Source: Dama dama
Taxonomy: Eukaryota; Chordata; Mammalia; Artiodactyla; Cervidae
Length of the DNA: 64,000 bases
Assembly (NCBI RefSeq): GCF_033118175.1
Contig: NC_083714.1
Coordinates: 6,634,001 to 6,698,000, forward strand
Direction: 5' to 3'
The translations under genes were made by a program, and so were the position numbers. This document shows positions 1 to 12,404 of the stretch, piece after piece. The notes beneath the pieces are model-generated. The model did no database searches, was not told the DNA's origin, and saw only the letters and a program-made list of their open reading frames with translations. Position 1 is the stretch's first letter. Each line of letters starts with the position of its first letter.

Positions 1-876
1 CAACATCACTCATTATCAGAGAAATGCAAATCAAAACCACAATGAGGTACCATTACATGCCAGTCAGGATGGCTGCTATCCAAAAGTCTACAAGCAATAA
101 ATGCTGGAGAGGGTGTGGAAAAAGGGAACCCTCTTACACTGTTGGTGGGAATGCAAACTAGTACAGCCGCTGTGGAAAACAGTGTGGAGATTTCTTAAAA
201 AACTGGAACTAGAACTGCCATATGACCCAGCAATCCCACTTCTGGGCATACACACTGAGGAAACCAGATCTGAAAGAGACACGTGCACCCCAATGTTCAT
301 CGCAGCACTGTTTATAATAGCCAGGACATGGAAGCAACCTAGATGCCCATCAGCAGATGAATGGATAAGGAAGCTGTGGTACATATACACCATGGAATAT
401 TACTCAGCCATTAAAAAGAATTCATTTGAACCAGTCCTAATGAGATGGATGAAGCTGGAGCCCATTATACAGAGTGAAGTAAGCCAGAAAGATAAAGAAC
501 ATTACAGCATACTAACACATATATATGGAATTTAGAAAGGTGATAACGATAACCCTATATGCAAAACAGAAAAAGAGACACAGAAATACAGAACAGACTT
601 TTGAACTTTGTGGGAGAATGTGAGGGTGGGATATTTCAAAAGAACAGCATGTATACTATCTATGGTGAAACAGATCACCAGCCCAGGTGGGATGCATGAG
701 ACAAGTGCTCCGGCCTGGTGCACTGGGAAGACCCAGAGGAATCGGGTGGAGAGGGAGGTGGGAGGGGGGATCGGGATTGGGAATACATGTAAACCCGTGG
801 CTGATTCATATCAATGTATGACAAAACCCACTGGAAAAAAATAATAATAATAATAAAAATAAATTAAAAAAAAAAA
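1..876 (+). mobile_element. L1 LINE, 3' end (ORF2 C-terminus, 3'UTR, poly(A))
   Basis: The plus strand encodes the C-terminal part of a ruminant L1 ORF2, ending with a stop at 533-535. Its 3'UTR carries the G-rich run typical of bovid L1 (about 735-790) and an A/AAT-rich tail to 876. The 5' part lies outside the window. The frame from 101 to 535 is open, so the copy is fairly young. It is a retrotransposon remnant, not a host gene. Confidence 0.93.
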
Positions 877-949
877 TCACTGGTCTCCTAGCAATTGAAG
901 GGTAGCTGTGACATCACAAAGTCACTGGTCTCCTAGCAATTGAAGGGTA
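877..949. repeat. 28-bp direct repeat, period 45 bp
   Basis: The segment starting tcactggtctcctagcaatt occurs at 877-904 and again, identically over 28 bases, at 922-949. The first copy abuts the poly(A) tail of the preceding L1. It could be a local duplication made when the L1 inserted. Confidence 0.9.
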
Positions 950-2190
950 ATGTTCAACCAGTGTTTACTTCTGTATCAACTTAAAATTCAGGCTGCTTAC
1001 GTAAATAGTAACCAAAAATATGAAACCTGCAAAATCTCATTCCTAAAGAATTTTTACACAGGAAAATCACATCAATAAATCTACTTGGTTCCTGAAATAA
1101 AATATCTATCACCCTTATACACACACATTCTTAATATTCAGTACTGTTACCAAACCAAACTTGGGTCTGCTCGCTTCTGTGCAATAAAGTCGATCAACTG
1201 ACCGTGGGTTGCAGTGAAAGCAAGTGTAGTGTTTATTGTAGGACCAAGCGAGGCGTCCTAGCAGCTGGTGCTTAAAAGACCCACACTCCCCAAATGCTTT
1301 CACAGGAAAGAGTTTAATGACAGAGTGAGGGTGGGCCACGGAGTGTGTGATCAGTTTTAGGACATTCTACTAATGGCCTGTTACTGAGGATTTTGGGAGA
1401 CAACATCAGTGGCCGGCTAGTTCCAACTACTCTGTGGTCTATGTACTTAAATTTCAGCCTGGTTGGGGCTTTAGCATCTCTAAAGCTGCTCACAGGATAT
1501 TGCTCAGAATATTATCTATGGCCCTTGAGGAGGAACTAAAGATCCTGGATTTTGCTTAATGGCTAAATCATTATTATTTTATATAGCTTGATTCTTTTCC
1601 TTTGTTTCTGTCTTTTTTAACTTCTCTGATTAAAATTACTCTTGGAACACACGGAGGTCTACAATCTCCTACCTCTCTCTCTCTTTTTTCATACTTTTCG
1701 ATCTTAAGAAGAGACTGCTTAGAGCAAGAAAGGAAATAAAGTGTTGGGCTTAGAGGTTGATGATAAATGTGACAGAAAATCTCAGTTGCAGGTTTGATTT
1801 CTGTTTTGGGTTCCCCAGCTCTTGGAGTGTTTGAGTCAACAACAACTTTGGTTATTTCCTGTCGAAATGGAGCTCAGAGTTGGAAATAATCCTGAGATTT
1901 AAGGTTGGTATCAATATTTTCTGTTATGCAAACAGTATATCTGTCTATTTTTTGTCATTAAACCTGTACAAACTTTTGAAAATCGATAGATATTTATTAA
2001 AAAGAAAGAGGGGAGTGATATAAAAGGGTCCTCATATTTTAGATGCAGCCAAGAAAACACATTTTGAAGTATTTCCACTTTACATATATTCTGTAACCAA
2101 GTAGGCTTTTGAATCATTCTACTTTTGGGTTTTAATTTTTCCCATTGCTGTTATACCTAACAGGAATTATAAGCCATTGTACTTTTTTTT
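950..2190. other. No gene; possible old LTR sequence at about 1120-1900
   Basis: There is no coding potential beyond chance frames. The stretch about 1120-1900 has an AATAAA at 1182-1187 and a texture I associate with ruminant endogenous retroviral LTRs, but I could not fix its ends or a target-site duplication. Treat the LTR reading as tentative. Confidence 0.3.
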
Positions 2191-2192
<2 letters not shown>

Positions 2193-2230
<38 letters not shown>

Positions 2231-2266
2231 AATAAGTATAAATATGTGTGTGTGTGTGTGTGTGTA
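2193..2266. repeat. (CA)n and (TG)n microsatellites
   Basis: A run of about 17 CA units (2193-2227) is followed after a short AT-rich spacer by about 10 TG units (2245-2266). The two arms are complementary and could pair as a hairpin. Confidence 0.95.
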
Positions 2267-2959
2267 CATATATGTCAAAATACAATTTTAGGCAACTTTA
2301 TTTATTTGGCCAAACTCTTTGCTCACCGCCAAGGTCCTAAATGAACTGTTTGGGAAGCCCAGTATTTCTTAACAATCTTCTGGCTGAATAATTCAGATCC
2401 TGTTGCTGAAAGGCTCTCCCTAAATCTAGATCATCTTTCACTATTATTTCTGTAATAAGAAATCAGGTTCATATATACGAGGACACCTTGAGCCCATAAA
2501 ATCATAACTCTCAGTTACTTAAAGATATTGTTCTAAGAAAGTTGTTTCTCTCTTCACGTTGAATACAACTTGAAACATTCTAGTCTGCAGTAAGATAGAA
2601 ACATGTCTGAACCACATGCACAATGGTCAGCTAGCTGGACTTGGGATAACAGCTACCCATTTAATGGGTAAAACAGATGCACAGTGCACTGTGCATAGAT
2701 CATAATCAGGCTCTTCTGGCTAGCTGAACGTTAAAATTATATGATGTATACAACAGAATCACTTCTCCATAATTCAGTATGTAAAATTTTCTTTCGTCAC
2801 TTTAAACTTCTGGTACCAAATATTTCTATAGAAATCATTGATGATCAAAATTTCTCTCCCTTCATGCCACAGTGGTTCAGCTTCCTGCCCCCTCTCCACA
2901 TTATGTCTCTTGGATCTTGTCCTCCTTTGTATTTCCATAGTTGCCACATTAGAGAAAAT

Positions 2960-3905
2960 CTAACTAGATAACATTAACAGGCTCAATATGTTATGTTAAT
3001 GGGGAAATATTTTATAACCTGTGTATTTTATCAGCATTTCACCCAGTTGTCACAGAAGCATGGCACAAATGCTTCTAGCAGGAAACTTAAAACCAGAAGT
3101 ATTATATATAATGAGTAACTGTCATCTTAGAATACTCTTAGAAAATAATTTCTTATCCTCAACACTGAGGGAAAACAAAGTTACAAGAAAACAACAATTG
3201 TCAATGTTGATAGGAAAACATTTGGCAAACAGCACATTTGAATTCTCAATATTATAAAAAGTAAGATCATGGCATCTGGTCCCACCACTTCGTGGGAAAT
3301 AGAAGGGGAAAAGGCAGAAGCAGTGACAGATTTCCTCTTTTGTGGCTCTAAAATTCACTGCAGTTGGTGATGGCAGCTATAACATTAGAACACAATTGCT
3401 TCCTGGAAGAAAAGCTGTCACAAATTTAGAAGCGTGTTAAAGAGTGAAGACATGACTTGACCCATGGAGGCCCATAGATTCACATCTATGTTCATTCCAG
3501 TAGACATGTGTAGATGTGAGAACACCAAAATGCCCTGCTGGGGATGACTTGTGAGTGTCCATTGGATTGCGAGGAGATCAAGCCAGTCAAACATAAAGGA
3601 AATCAACTCTGAAGATGCGTTAGAATCACTGACGCGGAAGCTGAGTCTCTAAAGCTTTGACTACCTGAGCAAAGAACTGACTCACTAGAAAAGACCCTGA
3701 TTCTCAGAAAACACTGAAATCAAGAAGAGAAGTGGGTTAGAGAGGAGGAGAAGGTGCTATAGCTTCGCCCATTCAATGGACATGATCTTGGGCACACTCT
3801 GGGAGATGTTGAGGGACAGAGAGGCCTTGTGGGCTGCAGTCCAAGGGCTCACAGAGTCAGGCATGGCTTACTGACTGAGCAACAACAAGGTTTCAGTTAA
3901 TAAAA
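2960..3905 (+). mobile_element. BovB (RTE) LINE, 3' part
   Basis: The segment resembles the 3' end of the BovB non-LTR element: the gcatctggtccca motif near 3270, then the 3' region with cacagagtcaggcatgg near 3850. It is full of stops and indels. The paralogous fragment is at 16430-17365. Confidence 0.8.
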
Positions 3906-4022
3906 TGGATCTTTCAGGGTCGTGGTTAGGCCTCAAGATGTTAGAGGAATAGGAGGCACAGACCACTTTCTCCCACACAAATTCATCGATGGATGAATTT
4001 TTTGTTTGTTTGTTTATTTATC

Positions 4023-4028
4023 TTTATT
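4023..4028 (-). promoter_or_regulatory. Poly(A) signal of the PHF1 copy
   Basis: AATAAA on the minus strand, followed by an A-rich tail down to about 3998. It marks the 3' end of the reverse-transcribed mRNA. Confidence 0.8.
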
Positions 4029-4643
4029 TCAGTGATACCGAGCCCAGGATCTGTTCTCCTCCCCTCCTCAGTCTCCCTCCCCAGGGGTTAAATAATTTTA
4101 AAAAATATTTAAAAAGCTGTAACAAAATAACGTCAAAGGAAATGAGGGACTGGTTGGGGGGAAGGGTCAGGAACCATGAAGGGAGTAGAGGAGAGTGAGC
4201 CTCTTCCCCAACCCCCAACCTGGATTCCAGCCTGGACAGTGGAGGGAAGTGCCCCCCCAGTGCCCCAGGTACATCCCAGCTGTAGCTGAGGTCAGAGGTC
4301 AGGGTATGAAAGTGCCGGTGTGTGTCAGTGGGCAGTCGGGCAGAGGCAGGCTGTTCAGAAGATGCCCCCACCTCCCCACTCAGCCAGGTACTGCACAGAG
4401 CCATCAGGCCGCACTCTGCGAGCAAGGACCCGGACGGGGTCCCCTCGGGACAGGTAGCCGACCCCACCTCGGACTCCACCCCCGGCCCCAGGAGACAAAC
4501 TACGGCACAGGGGAGAAGGGGGTGCTGAGCGTCTGGGAACACCTGGGGAGGGGGCTGGGACTGAGGAAGATGAGGCAGTCATCGAGTGGGGGGCACTTTT
4601 AGGGAGGTCTGTGGGGAAACCAGTGTGAAGTTCCAGGGGTGAC

Positions 4644-4797
4644 CTAGGGAGAGAAAGCAAATGTCAGTCCAGATGGAGATAAAGACTGACCAGAAATGGA
4701 GGCCGTGTGGGGATCAGAGGAACAACAACAAAAAGGTTTACAAGACCAAGGAAATTAAGAGTACAGAGGTATCACAGGTAAAGGAATAGAATCTCAC
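4644..4797 (-). other. Retained last intron in the PHF1 retrocopy
   Basis: On the minus strand the exon ends ...cagacag and continues gtgagatt (donor GT 4797-4796). It resumes after ctctccctag (acceptor AG 4645-4644) with gtcacccctgg. Removing 154 bp joins residues PPDR to SPLELH exactly as in PHF1 protein. So a spliceable GT-AG intron was still in the RNA that was reverse-transcribed. Confidence 0.9.
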
Positions 4798-6206
4798 CTG
4801 TCTGGGGGTTCACCATCCCCAGAGGTCCCTGCGGTGCTGGCAGAGGCGTGGAAGGAAGCGAACATCCGGATGGGACTGCTGGCCAGGCAGCGGGCGTCTG
4901 TGGGCCGGAAGTTGTAGCCGCTGCTGCCCTGGTAGCTCTGGTTAGGGCTGGAGGGTGGTGGAGACGCTGAGGCCTGCAGTGCCCTCTGCAGACGAGCCCG
5001 CTCCCTCTGCTCCCAGGGCTCGGGCTGGTTGCGCACTGCTGAGGGTGGCCCCAGCTCCTCCATTTTCCCCTTCTGCCTCCTCCTCAGGGGCTCTGGCTCC
5101 GGCCTCCGGCGCTTCCCCAGGGGACGTGAGACCCCTCCCCCAGGGCCCTGCCCTGGTGGGGGCTCCGTCTCCAGGAGGGGGCTCCACAGGGGGAGGGATG
5201 CGAGCACGGAGACCAAACAAGCATTTCCTCTTCTTAATCTTCCTCCCTGAAATGAAACGGTCCTTGTGGCTGTTCAGAGCAGAGAGGAGCTTGCAAGACC
5301 GTTCTCCCTTGGGGGTTTCTGAGAGCTCTCCAAGCAGCAAACTGTCCCAATTCTCAGAGGTGAAGGGGAGGATCTCACGGTCAAAATCAAAGTATTTTTT
5401 CTTACAGCAAACACTGAGGTGGTAGAGGACAAGATGCGCCACATCCACCCAGCGAAGCTGTAGCCTCCGGACCTTCTCAGGGCCCCCCGACACACACAGC
5501 ACTCAAACTCATAGAACCTGTCCCCGTAAAGGAGGGGCTTGCTCAGACACTGGGTGCAGGCCTCGTGGAACCACTGCAGGCAGCTCCGGCACTGCAGCAT
5601 CTTCAGGTTCCACTCCCCAGGGCCACCACAGTAACAGTAGCTCTGCTGCCGGTTGCTCAGATGCCCAGCGTCCCAGTCCAACCCCTTCAGTCCATACGGC
5701 AGGGAGAGCTTCATGCCCAGCATGGCCCGGGCGTAGGGGCCCTTCTTCAGCGCACCCCCCCTCTTGGTGGCGATGGCAAAGACGCACTGGCGGCAGACCC
5801 AGGATGCGCCCTCTCCCTCTCCGGGGGCTGGGGCCCTTGGAACGTGGCAGTCCTGGTGATAAGCATGGCGACACTTCTCACAGCTGACCAGCCGGTTCCC
5901 AGGGACCACAGTCTCAGAGCGACATACACAGCAGAGGAGCTCCTCCCCAGGGAGGGCCGCAGGGCTAATGTCTTTCCATAGAACCAGAAACTGGGAATCA
6001 TCCTCAAACTGAACCAGACACACCTCCCGAGCACTGTCCACCTTTTTGATGGTCCCCAAGTATAGCAGCCCATCTGTCCATCTGGCCAGCACATCTTGAC
6101 TCTCCCAAAGTCGAGGCCGAGGGCCTGAGGTGGGAGCAGGGGAAGCTGGGTCCCAAAGTGGGGGGGCACCAGAGCGGCTCAGCCGTGGGGGCTGTGCCAT
6201 TGCATC

Positions 6207-6569
6207 CTGGGGGGGGCCAGTGACAGCTGGGGCCGCCGGGAGCCGGGCAGAGGCAGACGTGGGAGACTGAGGTGAAACCCCCGCGCGGGGAGGGCACGGC
6301 TGGGCGTCGGGGGGGCGTGCAGGCAGAGACCGGGGGTCCCCAGGCCCAGCCCCTCCGTCCTCTGGGGCGTATGACGCAGCAGCCAAAGCAGCGGCAGCGG
6401 CAGGAGGAGGCGGCGGGGGGAAGGAGGGGAGGGGAGGGGAGGGACAAACCGGCTCGGGGGGAGGGTGGAGGGAGGGGAGGGTGGAGGGAGGGGAGGGCCG
6501 GGGGGGGGGGGAAGGAGGAGCGGGGGGGGGGGGCGGGGGGCGGGCACCTCCTCACCCCACCTCCCTCAC
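6207..6569 (-). other. Retained first (5'UTR) intron in the PHF1 retrocopy
   Basis: A minus-strand donor ctggag|gtgagg (GT 6569-6568) lies upstream, and a pyrimidine-rich acceptor ccccccag|gatgca (AG 6208-6207) lies 6 bases before the ATG. The 363-bp interval is extremely G-rich on the plus strand. The reading as intron 1 rests on the splice signals, not on a transcript comparison. Confidence 0.72.
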
Positions 6570-7162
6570 CTCCAGCGGGCCTGGAGGGCGTGGAGGGAGC
6601 CGGAGCGTCTCCGCGGATGGGGAGGGCGGGCTCTCGGACCCGGCGGGAGAGGGAATCCCCGCAGCCCCTTCCTCCAGAGGGAGGCCTGCCCTCGGGGCAC
6701 ATGGAACACCTTCCAGAAACCAACTTGTGAACGATGTTGATGGGCCCTAGAAACCGAAAAAGGCAAACCAGTCTCTTAAAAAGGAGGTAGGACAAAATAA
6801 GAGATATAAAGAGAGGAAAAGTTTTTAGGGATGGAGACTGATCTTGGAGAGAGAGTCATAAAGGAAGAGAAATTTGGGCAAAATAGGAAACCCTCTCTCG
6901 TAGGTGTCAGTGGGGGAAGAAACAGAACTGTGGGTTGTCGGGGGGAGGAGCAAAAACAGATTATGCCAGTAACTGCAGTTACCGACCGAGAAGTGGCTCA
7001 GATGCTCCTGTCCACCATCATAGAGTGGGGCCTGGGAGGGAGGCCTGGGTTGTATCAAACACACTCTGGTTAGAACCAGGCTTTAGTGCCCTGAGGACAA
7101 TCTGACGCAGCTGAGGTGACATAAAATCCTAAGCCATGGGAACGCTAGAGACAAAAATTTTA

Positions 7163-7776
7163 TTTATTTTTTTTTCTTTTCTTTTTTTTTATTAGTTGGA
7201 GGCTAATTACTTCACAACATTTCAGTGGGTTTTGTCATACATTGATATGAATCAGCCATAGATTTACACATATTCCCCGTCCCGATCCCCCCTCCCACCT
7301 CCCTCTCCACCTGATTCCTCTGGGTCTTCCCAGTGCACCAGGCCCGAGCACTTGTCTCATGCATCCCACCTGGGCTGGTGATCTGTTTCACCATAGATAG
7401 TATACATGCTGTTCTTTCTAAACATCCCACCCTCACCTTCTCCCACAGAGTTCAAAAGTCTGTTCTGTACTTCTGTGTCTCTTTTTCTGTTTTGCATATA
7501 GGGTTATCGTTACCATCTTTCTAAATTCCATATGTATGTGTTAGTATGCTGTAATGTTCTTTATCTTTCTGGCTTACTTCACTCTGTATAGTGGGCTCCA
7601 GTTTCATCCATCTCATTAGGACTGATTCAAATGAATTCTTTTTAACGGCTGAGTAATATTCCATGGTGTATATGTACCACAGCTTCCTTATCCATTCGTC
7701 TGCTGATGGGCATCTAGGTTGCTTCCATGTCCTGGCTATTATAAACAGTGCTGCGATGAACATTGGGGTGCACGTG
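7163..7776 (-). mobile_element. 5'-truncated L1 insertion, minus strand
   Basis: This is the reverse complement of the same L1 3' end as at 1-875, with its poly(T) at the left. Near-identical target-site duplications flank it: agacaaaaatttta at 7149-7162 and agacaaaagtttta at 7777-7790. Copy B of the duplication has the empty site near 17933, so the insertion followed the duplication. Confidence 0.93.
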
Positions 7777-8884
7777 AGACAAAAGTTTTAAAAAGGACTT
7801 TTCCTGAGAGAAGGCTCTAAGGCCACGTAGTGAACCATGGCACACTCACAGAACAGAAGACTGTGCACTAGAAAATACCAAAGGAGACCTAGCCAGCTTC
7901 CATTTAAGACCTTTTCCTGCATGCAGGGAGAGAAGAATGTGCACGACTGCCAGAGGCAGAAGGAAATAGGCTAGTGGTATCTTGGCCCCAAAAACATCTC
8001 CCACAAAGCTCTAAGCTGGATGACAGTTGCTAACCATGAATTCCTGGCTTCATGGACAGTTCACACAGGCCAGGATCGTAACAGCCTGGGGTCAGCTACC
8101 CTGAGGAGACACACGGCACAGCTGAGACTGTGTCCTCTGGCACAGGCAGCAAAATGAGAGTCTGGGACCAGAGAGCTGCATAAGATGCATGGCCCAACTG
8201 GGACAGTGCCTTGCCCACCACACAGTCACCTGAGTTTTTGGACCTGGGAAGAGCACAAAGCACATAGACAGTCATGGTCAGGGCCCTTGCCGAGCACCTA
8301 AGTGCCTGATTGGCTTAGACCTGGGAAGTGCATGAAACATAGGGCCCACTTGGGACAGTGCCCTCGTGTTGCAAATGGGACACTGAGATGGGTGGACCCA
8401 GAAAGGACATGTCACATTTGTCAGTGGCAAGTCCAATGTGGTTCATCCAACCTCAAACACAACCACTTATCCCAGTGGTATTTGTTTTCAGTGTCCTGTC
8501 CCTCACCACCAAATCACTGAGCAAGTGAGGTTGAATAAGAGGCTACCACACCCTCATTCATGTTGAAAACCAGACAAGGGAGAGGCTTTCAAATAGAAGA
8601 AGAAAATATTAGCGGAGCAGTGTAAGCCAACCCAGAAGTGACAGGTTCAGTGGAACAACAGTCTGCAGTTAATGCCAAGACTGTTCGCTTGAGGGACAAC
8701 AGTAGCCTTTGATAAGTACAAGCTTCAAGAGACTATCTGATGCTGTACTGACACCATAAAGCACACAACAACTTCTTAGAAATTCTCAGATCTATTTCTA
8801 TAATTATGATTTCTTCAACTTTTAAAACTTTTAGTTCTTTATTATTCCCTAAACTTTTAGTTCTATTGACTATTGTTACCTTTC

Positions 8885-9640
8885 TAAACACTATGGAGAA
8901 CAGTGTGGAGATGCCCTAAAAAAACTGGAAATAGACCTGCCATATGACCCAGCAATCGCACTGCTGTGCATACACACCGAGGAATCCAGAAATGAAAGAG
9001 ACACGTGCAACCCAATATTCATCTCAGCACTATTTATAACAGCCAGGACATGGAAGCAACCTAGATGTCCATCAGCAAACGAATGGATAAGAAAGTTGTG
9101 GTAAATATACACAATGGAATATTACTCAGCCATTAAAAGGAATACATTTGAATCAGTTCTAATGAGGTGGATGAAACTGGAGCCTGTTATACAGAGTGAA
9201 GTAAGCCAGAAAAAAAAAAAAAACACCAATACAGTATACTGATGCATATATATGGAATTTAGAAAGATGGTGATGATAACCCTGTATGTGAGACAGCAAA
9301 AGAGACACTGATGTATAAAACAATCTTTTGGACTCTGTGGGAGAGGGTGAGAGTGGAATGATATGGGAGAAAGGCACTGAAACATGTAAATTATCATCTG
9401 TGAAACGAATCGCCAGTCCGGGTTCGATGCATGATACAGGGTGCTCAGGGTTGGTGCACTGGGATGACCCAGAGGGATGGGATGGGGAGGGAGGTGGGAG
9501 TGGGGTTCAGAATGGGGAACACATGTACAGCCATGCGGATTCATGTCAATGTATGGCAAAACCAATACAATATTGTAAATTGAAAAAAAAATCAATAAAC
9601 AAAACTGGGAAAAAATGAAAAAATAAACATAAATCTATTT
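8885..9640 (+). mobile_element. 5'-truncated L1 insertion
   Basis: ORF2 C-terminus and 3'UTR of an L1, more diverged than its neighbours, with several stops. It ends in an A-rich tail at about 9580-9640. The corresponding point in copy B (about 19060-19080) lacks it. Confidence 0.85.
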
Positions 9641-11008
9641 TTTAAACATGCTTTCATGTATATGAGAATGATTTTGACCTCAATTTTTTTACACTGTTTA
9701 AACGAGTCTAAATTTTACTCTTGGTTGTTAATTTCTGCTTTCCGAAAATTGTTATCAACTTTGTAACTTTAGGAACAAAATCTTTAGGATCTGCTTTCAC
9801 TTAGGGATTTGTTTCCTGAGTAGATTGCTCTCTCTCCTTTTGACTCTCCCTTTTCTCCCCCTAGGCACCTCTATCTCCCTCCTCCCTTTCTCAGCTCTAT
9901 GTAACTCTGTGAATCCCTTTGTTTCTGGATGAGGAGAGTTGTGTCACCATTAACCTAGGGATTTTAACTTCTGTATTGTGTGGATGTGGATTTTTGATGC
10001 TACTGTAACTTGGGGACAGAAACCCAGAGGCTAGAACATCGATTCCAGAACTTTAGATCACCATAGAACTCCTGACCTCAGGGAACATTAAAGGACAAAC
10101 ACACGCTCCAGAGTTTCCATGCCTACATGGAAAGCAAGCTCCATGCTCGAGCCAGCAAGTTCAGTACAAGAGACCCCACACCTATTTTCCAGCAAAACGG
10201 AAACATGACAGTGAATATTAATATTAATTAACATTAATATTAAAAGGGGCCACCAGAAGCTATGCCAAGCCCACAGACACCCCAAAGCACAACCCTGGAC
10301 AATTCACTGCACTCCAGATAGAAGAGATCCAGAGGGATGGATGGGGATGGAGGTGGGAGGGGTGTTCAGGATGGGGAACAAATGTACAGGGAGTTCAGGA
10401 TGCGGAACACAGAGATCCAGATCCACCTGGCAGTGCACAGACACAAATTCCATGAAGCCTTAAACCTTGACAAGTCACTGGTCCAATCCCACCCACAAAG
10501 GGCAGGTTCCACAATGAAGTGGATCTATAACCCTCCAGCCTGCAGAAAGCAGACCCAAACCATGGCAATCTAAACAAAATGAAAAGGGAGAAAAATATGC
10601 AGCTGGTGAAGGTGCATGATAAAAACCCACCAAAACAAACAAAAGGAGAGGAGATAGGAAGTCTTCCTGAACAAAATTAAAAATAATGAGAGCAAAGATG
10701 ACCAAAATCTTGAAAGCTAAGTGGAGTCACCAGTAAATACACTGGAGGCCCAGACCGAGAAGAAATAAACATGCTTACCATGGATCTAGAAGAAATAAAG
10801 AAGAATCAAGCAGTAATAACCAATGCAATAACTGGGATTATCAACACTCTGGAAGGAACCAACAGTAGACTAAATGAGACAGAGAAAGAACTAATTAGGT
10901 GGAGGTAGAAAGGAGGAAATGAATGAAACACAGTGGGGTGTGAAAAAAAAAAAAGGAAAACAGGAAAAGCTGTGAGACATCTGGGGCAATGAAAATGCCC
11001 CATGGTGA

Positions 11009-12318
11009 ATACACAAAAATAAACTCAAAATGGATTAAAGATCTAAATGTAAGACCAGAAACTATAAAAGTCCTAGAGGAAAGCATAAGCAAAACACTCT
11101 CTGACATAAATCACAGCAAGATCCTCTATGACCCACCTCCCAGAATATTGGAAATAAAAGCAAAACTAAACAAATGGGACCTAATGAAACTTAAAAGCTT
11201 TTGCACAACAAAGGAAACTATAAGTAAGGTGAAAAGACAGCCTTCAGAATGGGAGAAAATAATAGCAAACGAAGAAACAGACAAAGGATTAACCTCAAAA
11301 ATATACAAGAACCTCCTGCAGCTCAATTCCAGAAAAATAAATGATCCAATCAAAAAATGGGCCAAAGATCTAAACAGACATTTCTCCAAAGAAGACATAC
11401 AGATGGCTAACAAACACATGAAAAGATGCTCAACATCACTCGTTATCAGAGAAATGCAAATCAAAACCTCAGTGAGGTACCATTACATGCCAGTCAGGAT
11501 GGCTGCTATCAAAAAGTCTACAAGCAATAAATGCTGGAGAGGGTGTGGAGAAAAGGGAACCCTCTTACACTGTTGGTGGGAATGCAAACTAGTACAGCCA
11601 CTATGGAGAACAGTGTGGAGATTCCTTAAAAAAAAAAACTGGAACTAGAACTGCCATATGACCCAGCAATCCCACTCCTGGGCATACACACCAAGGAAAC
11701 CAGACCTGAAAGAGACACGTGTACCCCGATGTTCATCGCAGCACTGTTTATAATAGCCAGGACATGGAAGCAACCTAGATGCCCATCAGCAGATGAATGG
11801 ATGAGAAAGCTGTGGTGCATATACACCATGGAATATTACTCAACCATTAAAAAGAATACATTTGAATCAGTTCTAATGAGATGATAAAACTCTGTATAAC
11901 AGAGTGAAGTAAGCCAGAAAGATAAACACCAATACAGAATACTAACGCATATATATGAAATTTGGAAAGATGGTAACAATAACCCTATATGTAAGACAGA
12001 AAAAGAGACACAGATGTATAGAACAGACTTTTGGACTCTATGGGAGAAGGCGAGGGTGGGATGATCTGAGAGAACAGCTTCGAAACATGTATATTATCAA
12101 GTGTGAAACAGATCTCCAGTCCAGGTTGGATGCATGAGACAAGTGCTCGGGGCTGGTGCACTGGGATGACCCAGAGGGATGGGATGGGGAGGGAGGTGGG
12201 AGGGGGATTCAGGATGGGGAACACATGTAAATCCATGGCTGATTCATGTCAATGTATGGCAAAAAACACTGCAATATTGTAAAGTAATTAGCCTCCAACT
12301 AATAAAAATAGATGGAAA
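11009..12318 (+). mobile_element. 5'-truncated L1 insertion with target-site duplication
   Basis: ORF2 C-terminal coding sequence (open 11009-11648, then an expanded A-run shifts frame) plus 3'UTR. The flanks are aaaatgccccatggtga at 10992-11008 and aaaatgccccacagtga at 12319-12335. Copy B shows the empty site at about 21941-21957. Confidence 0.93.
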
Positions 12319-12404
12319 AAAATGCCCCACAGTGAGAATCACAGGTGTCCAGACAGAGAAAACAAAAAAAAAGGGGGAGGGGGTGTGGTACATGGAAAAT
12401 TCTT

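Larger units (their letters stand above)
4000..6692 (-). pseudogene. PHF1: PHF1 partly processed retropseudogene
   Basis: PHF1 is the Polycomb-like PRC2 accessory protein: a Tudor domain that binds H3K36me3, two PHD fingers, an MTF2/extended-homology region and a C-terminal chromo-like tail. Minus-strand translation from ATG 6200-6198 gives the Tudor domain (about 6110-5950), PHD1 (about 5950-5770) and PHD2 (about 5650-5490) in one frame with no introns. A one-base loss near 5490 shifts frame; the second frame covers the winged-helix-like region to about 5160, and a second shift moves to the frame ending at 4798. The last exon, 4643 to stop 4357-4355, ends in the family terminus WGGGGIF. A 3'UTR with AATAAA (4028-4023) and an A-rich tail follow. 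The 5' noncoding exon and two introns are still present. Two frameshifts make the full protein impossible; no function is claimed. Confidence 0.95.
3920..12400 (+). mobile_element. L1 5'UTR and ORF1 remnant (copy A), broken by later insertions
   Basis: Pieces at 3920-3998, 6693-7150, 7790-8880, 9640-10990 and 12336-12400 align in order with 17385-22050. They carry bovid L1 5'UTR signatures (aggaggtaggacaaaataa at 6783; repeated 'cctgggaag...gggacagtgcc' units at about 8170-8400) and an ORF1 coiled-coil start near 10740. The reading frame is broken. Confidence 0.72.

Noticed and set aside
4195..4602. 135-codon plus frame
   Set aside because: Antisense of the PHF1 3'UTR and last exon.
5565..5981. 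Plus-strand frames opposite PHF1
   Set aside because: Shadows of the PHF1 coding strand.
6004..6795. Several long frames in the G-rich region on both strands
   Set aside because: Low-complexity proline/glycine runs produced by the GC-rich PHF1 5'UTR intron; no start or homology.
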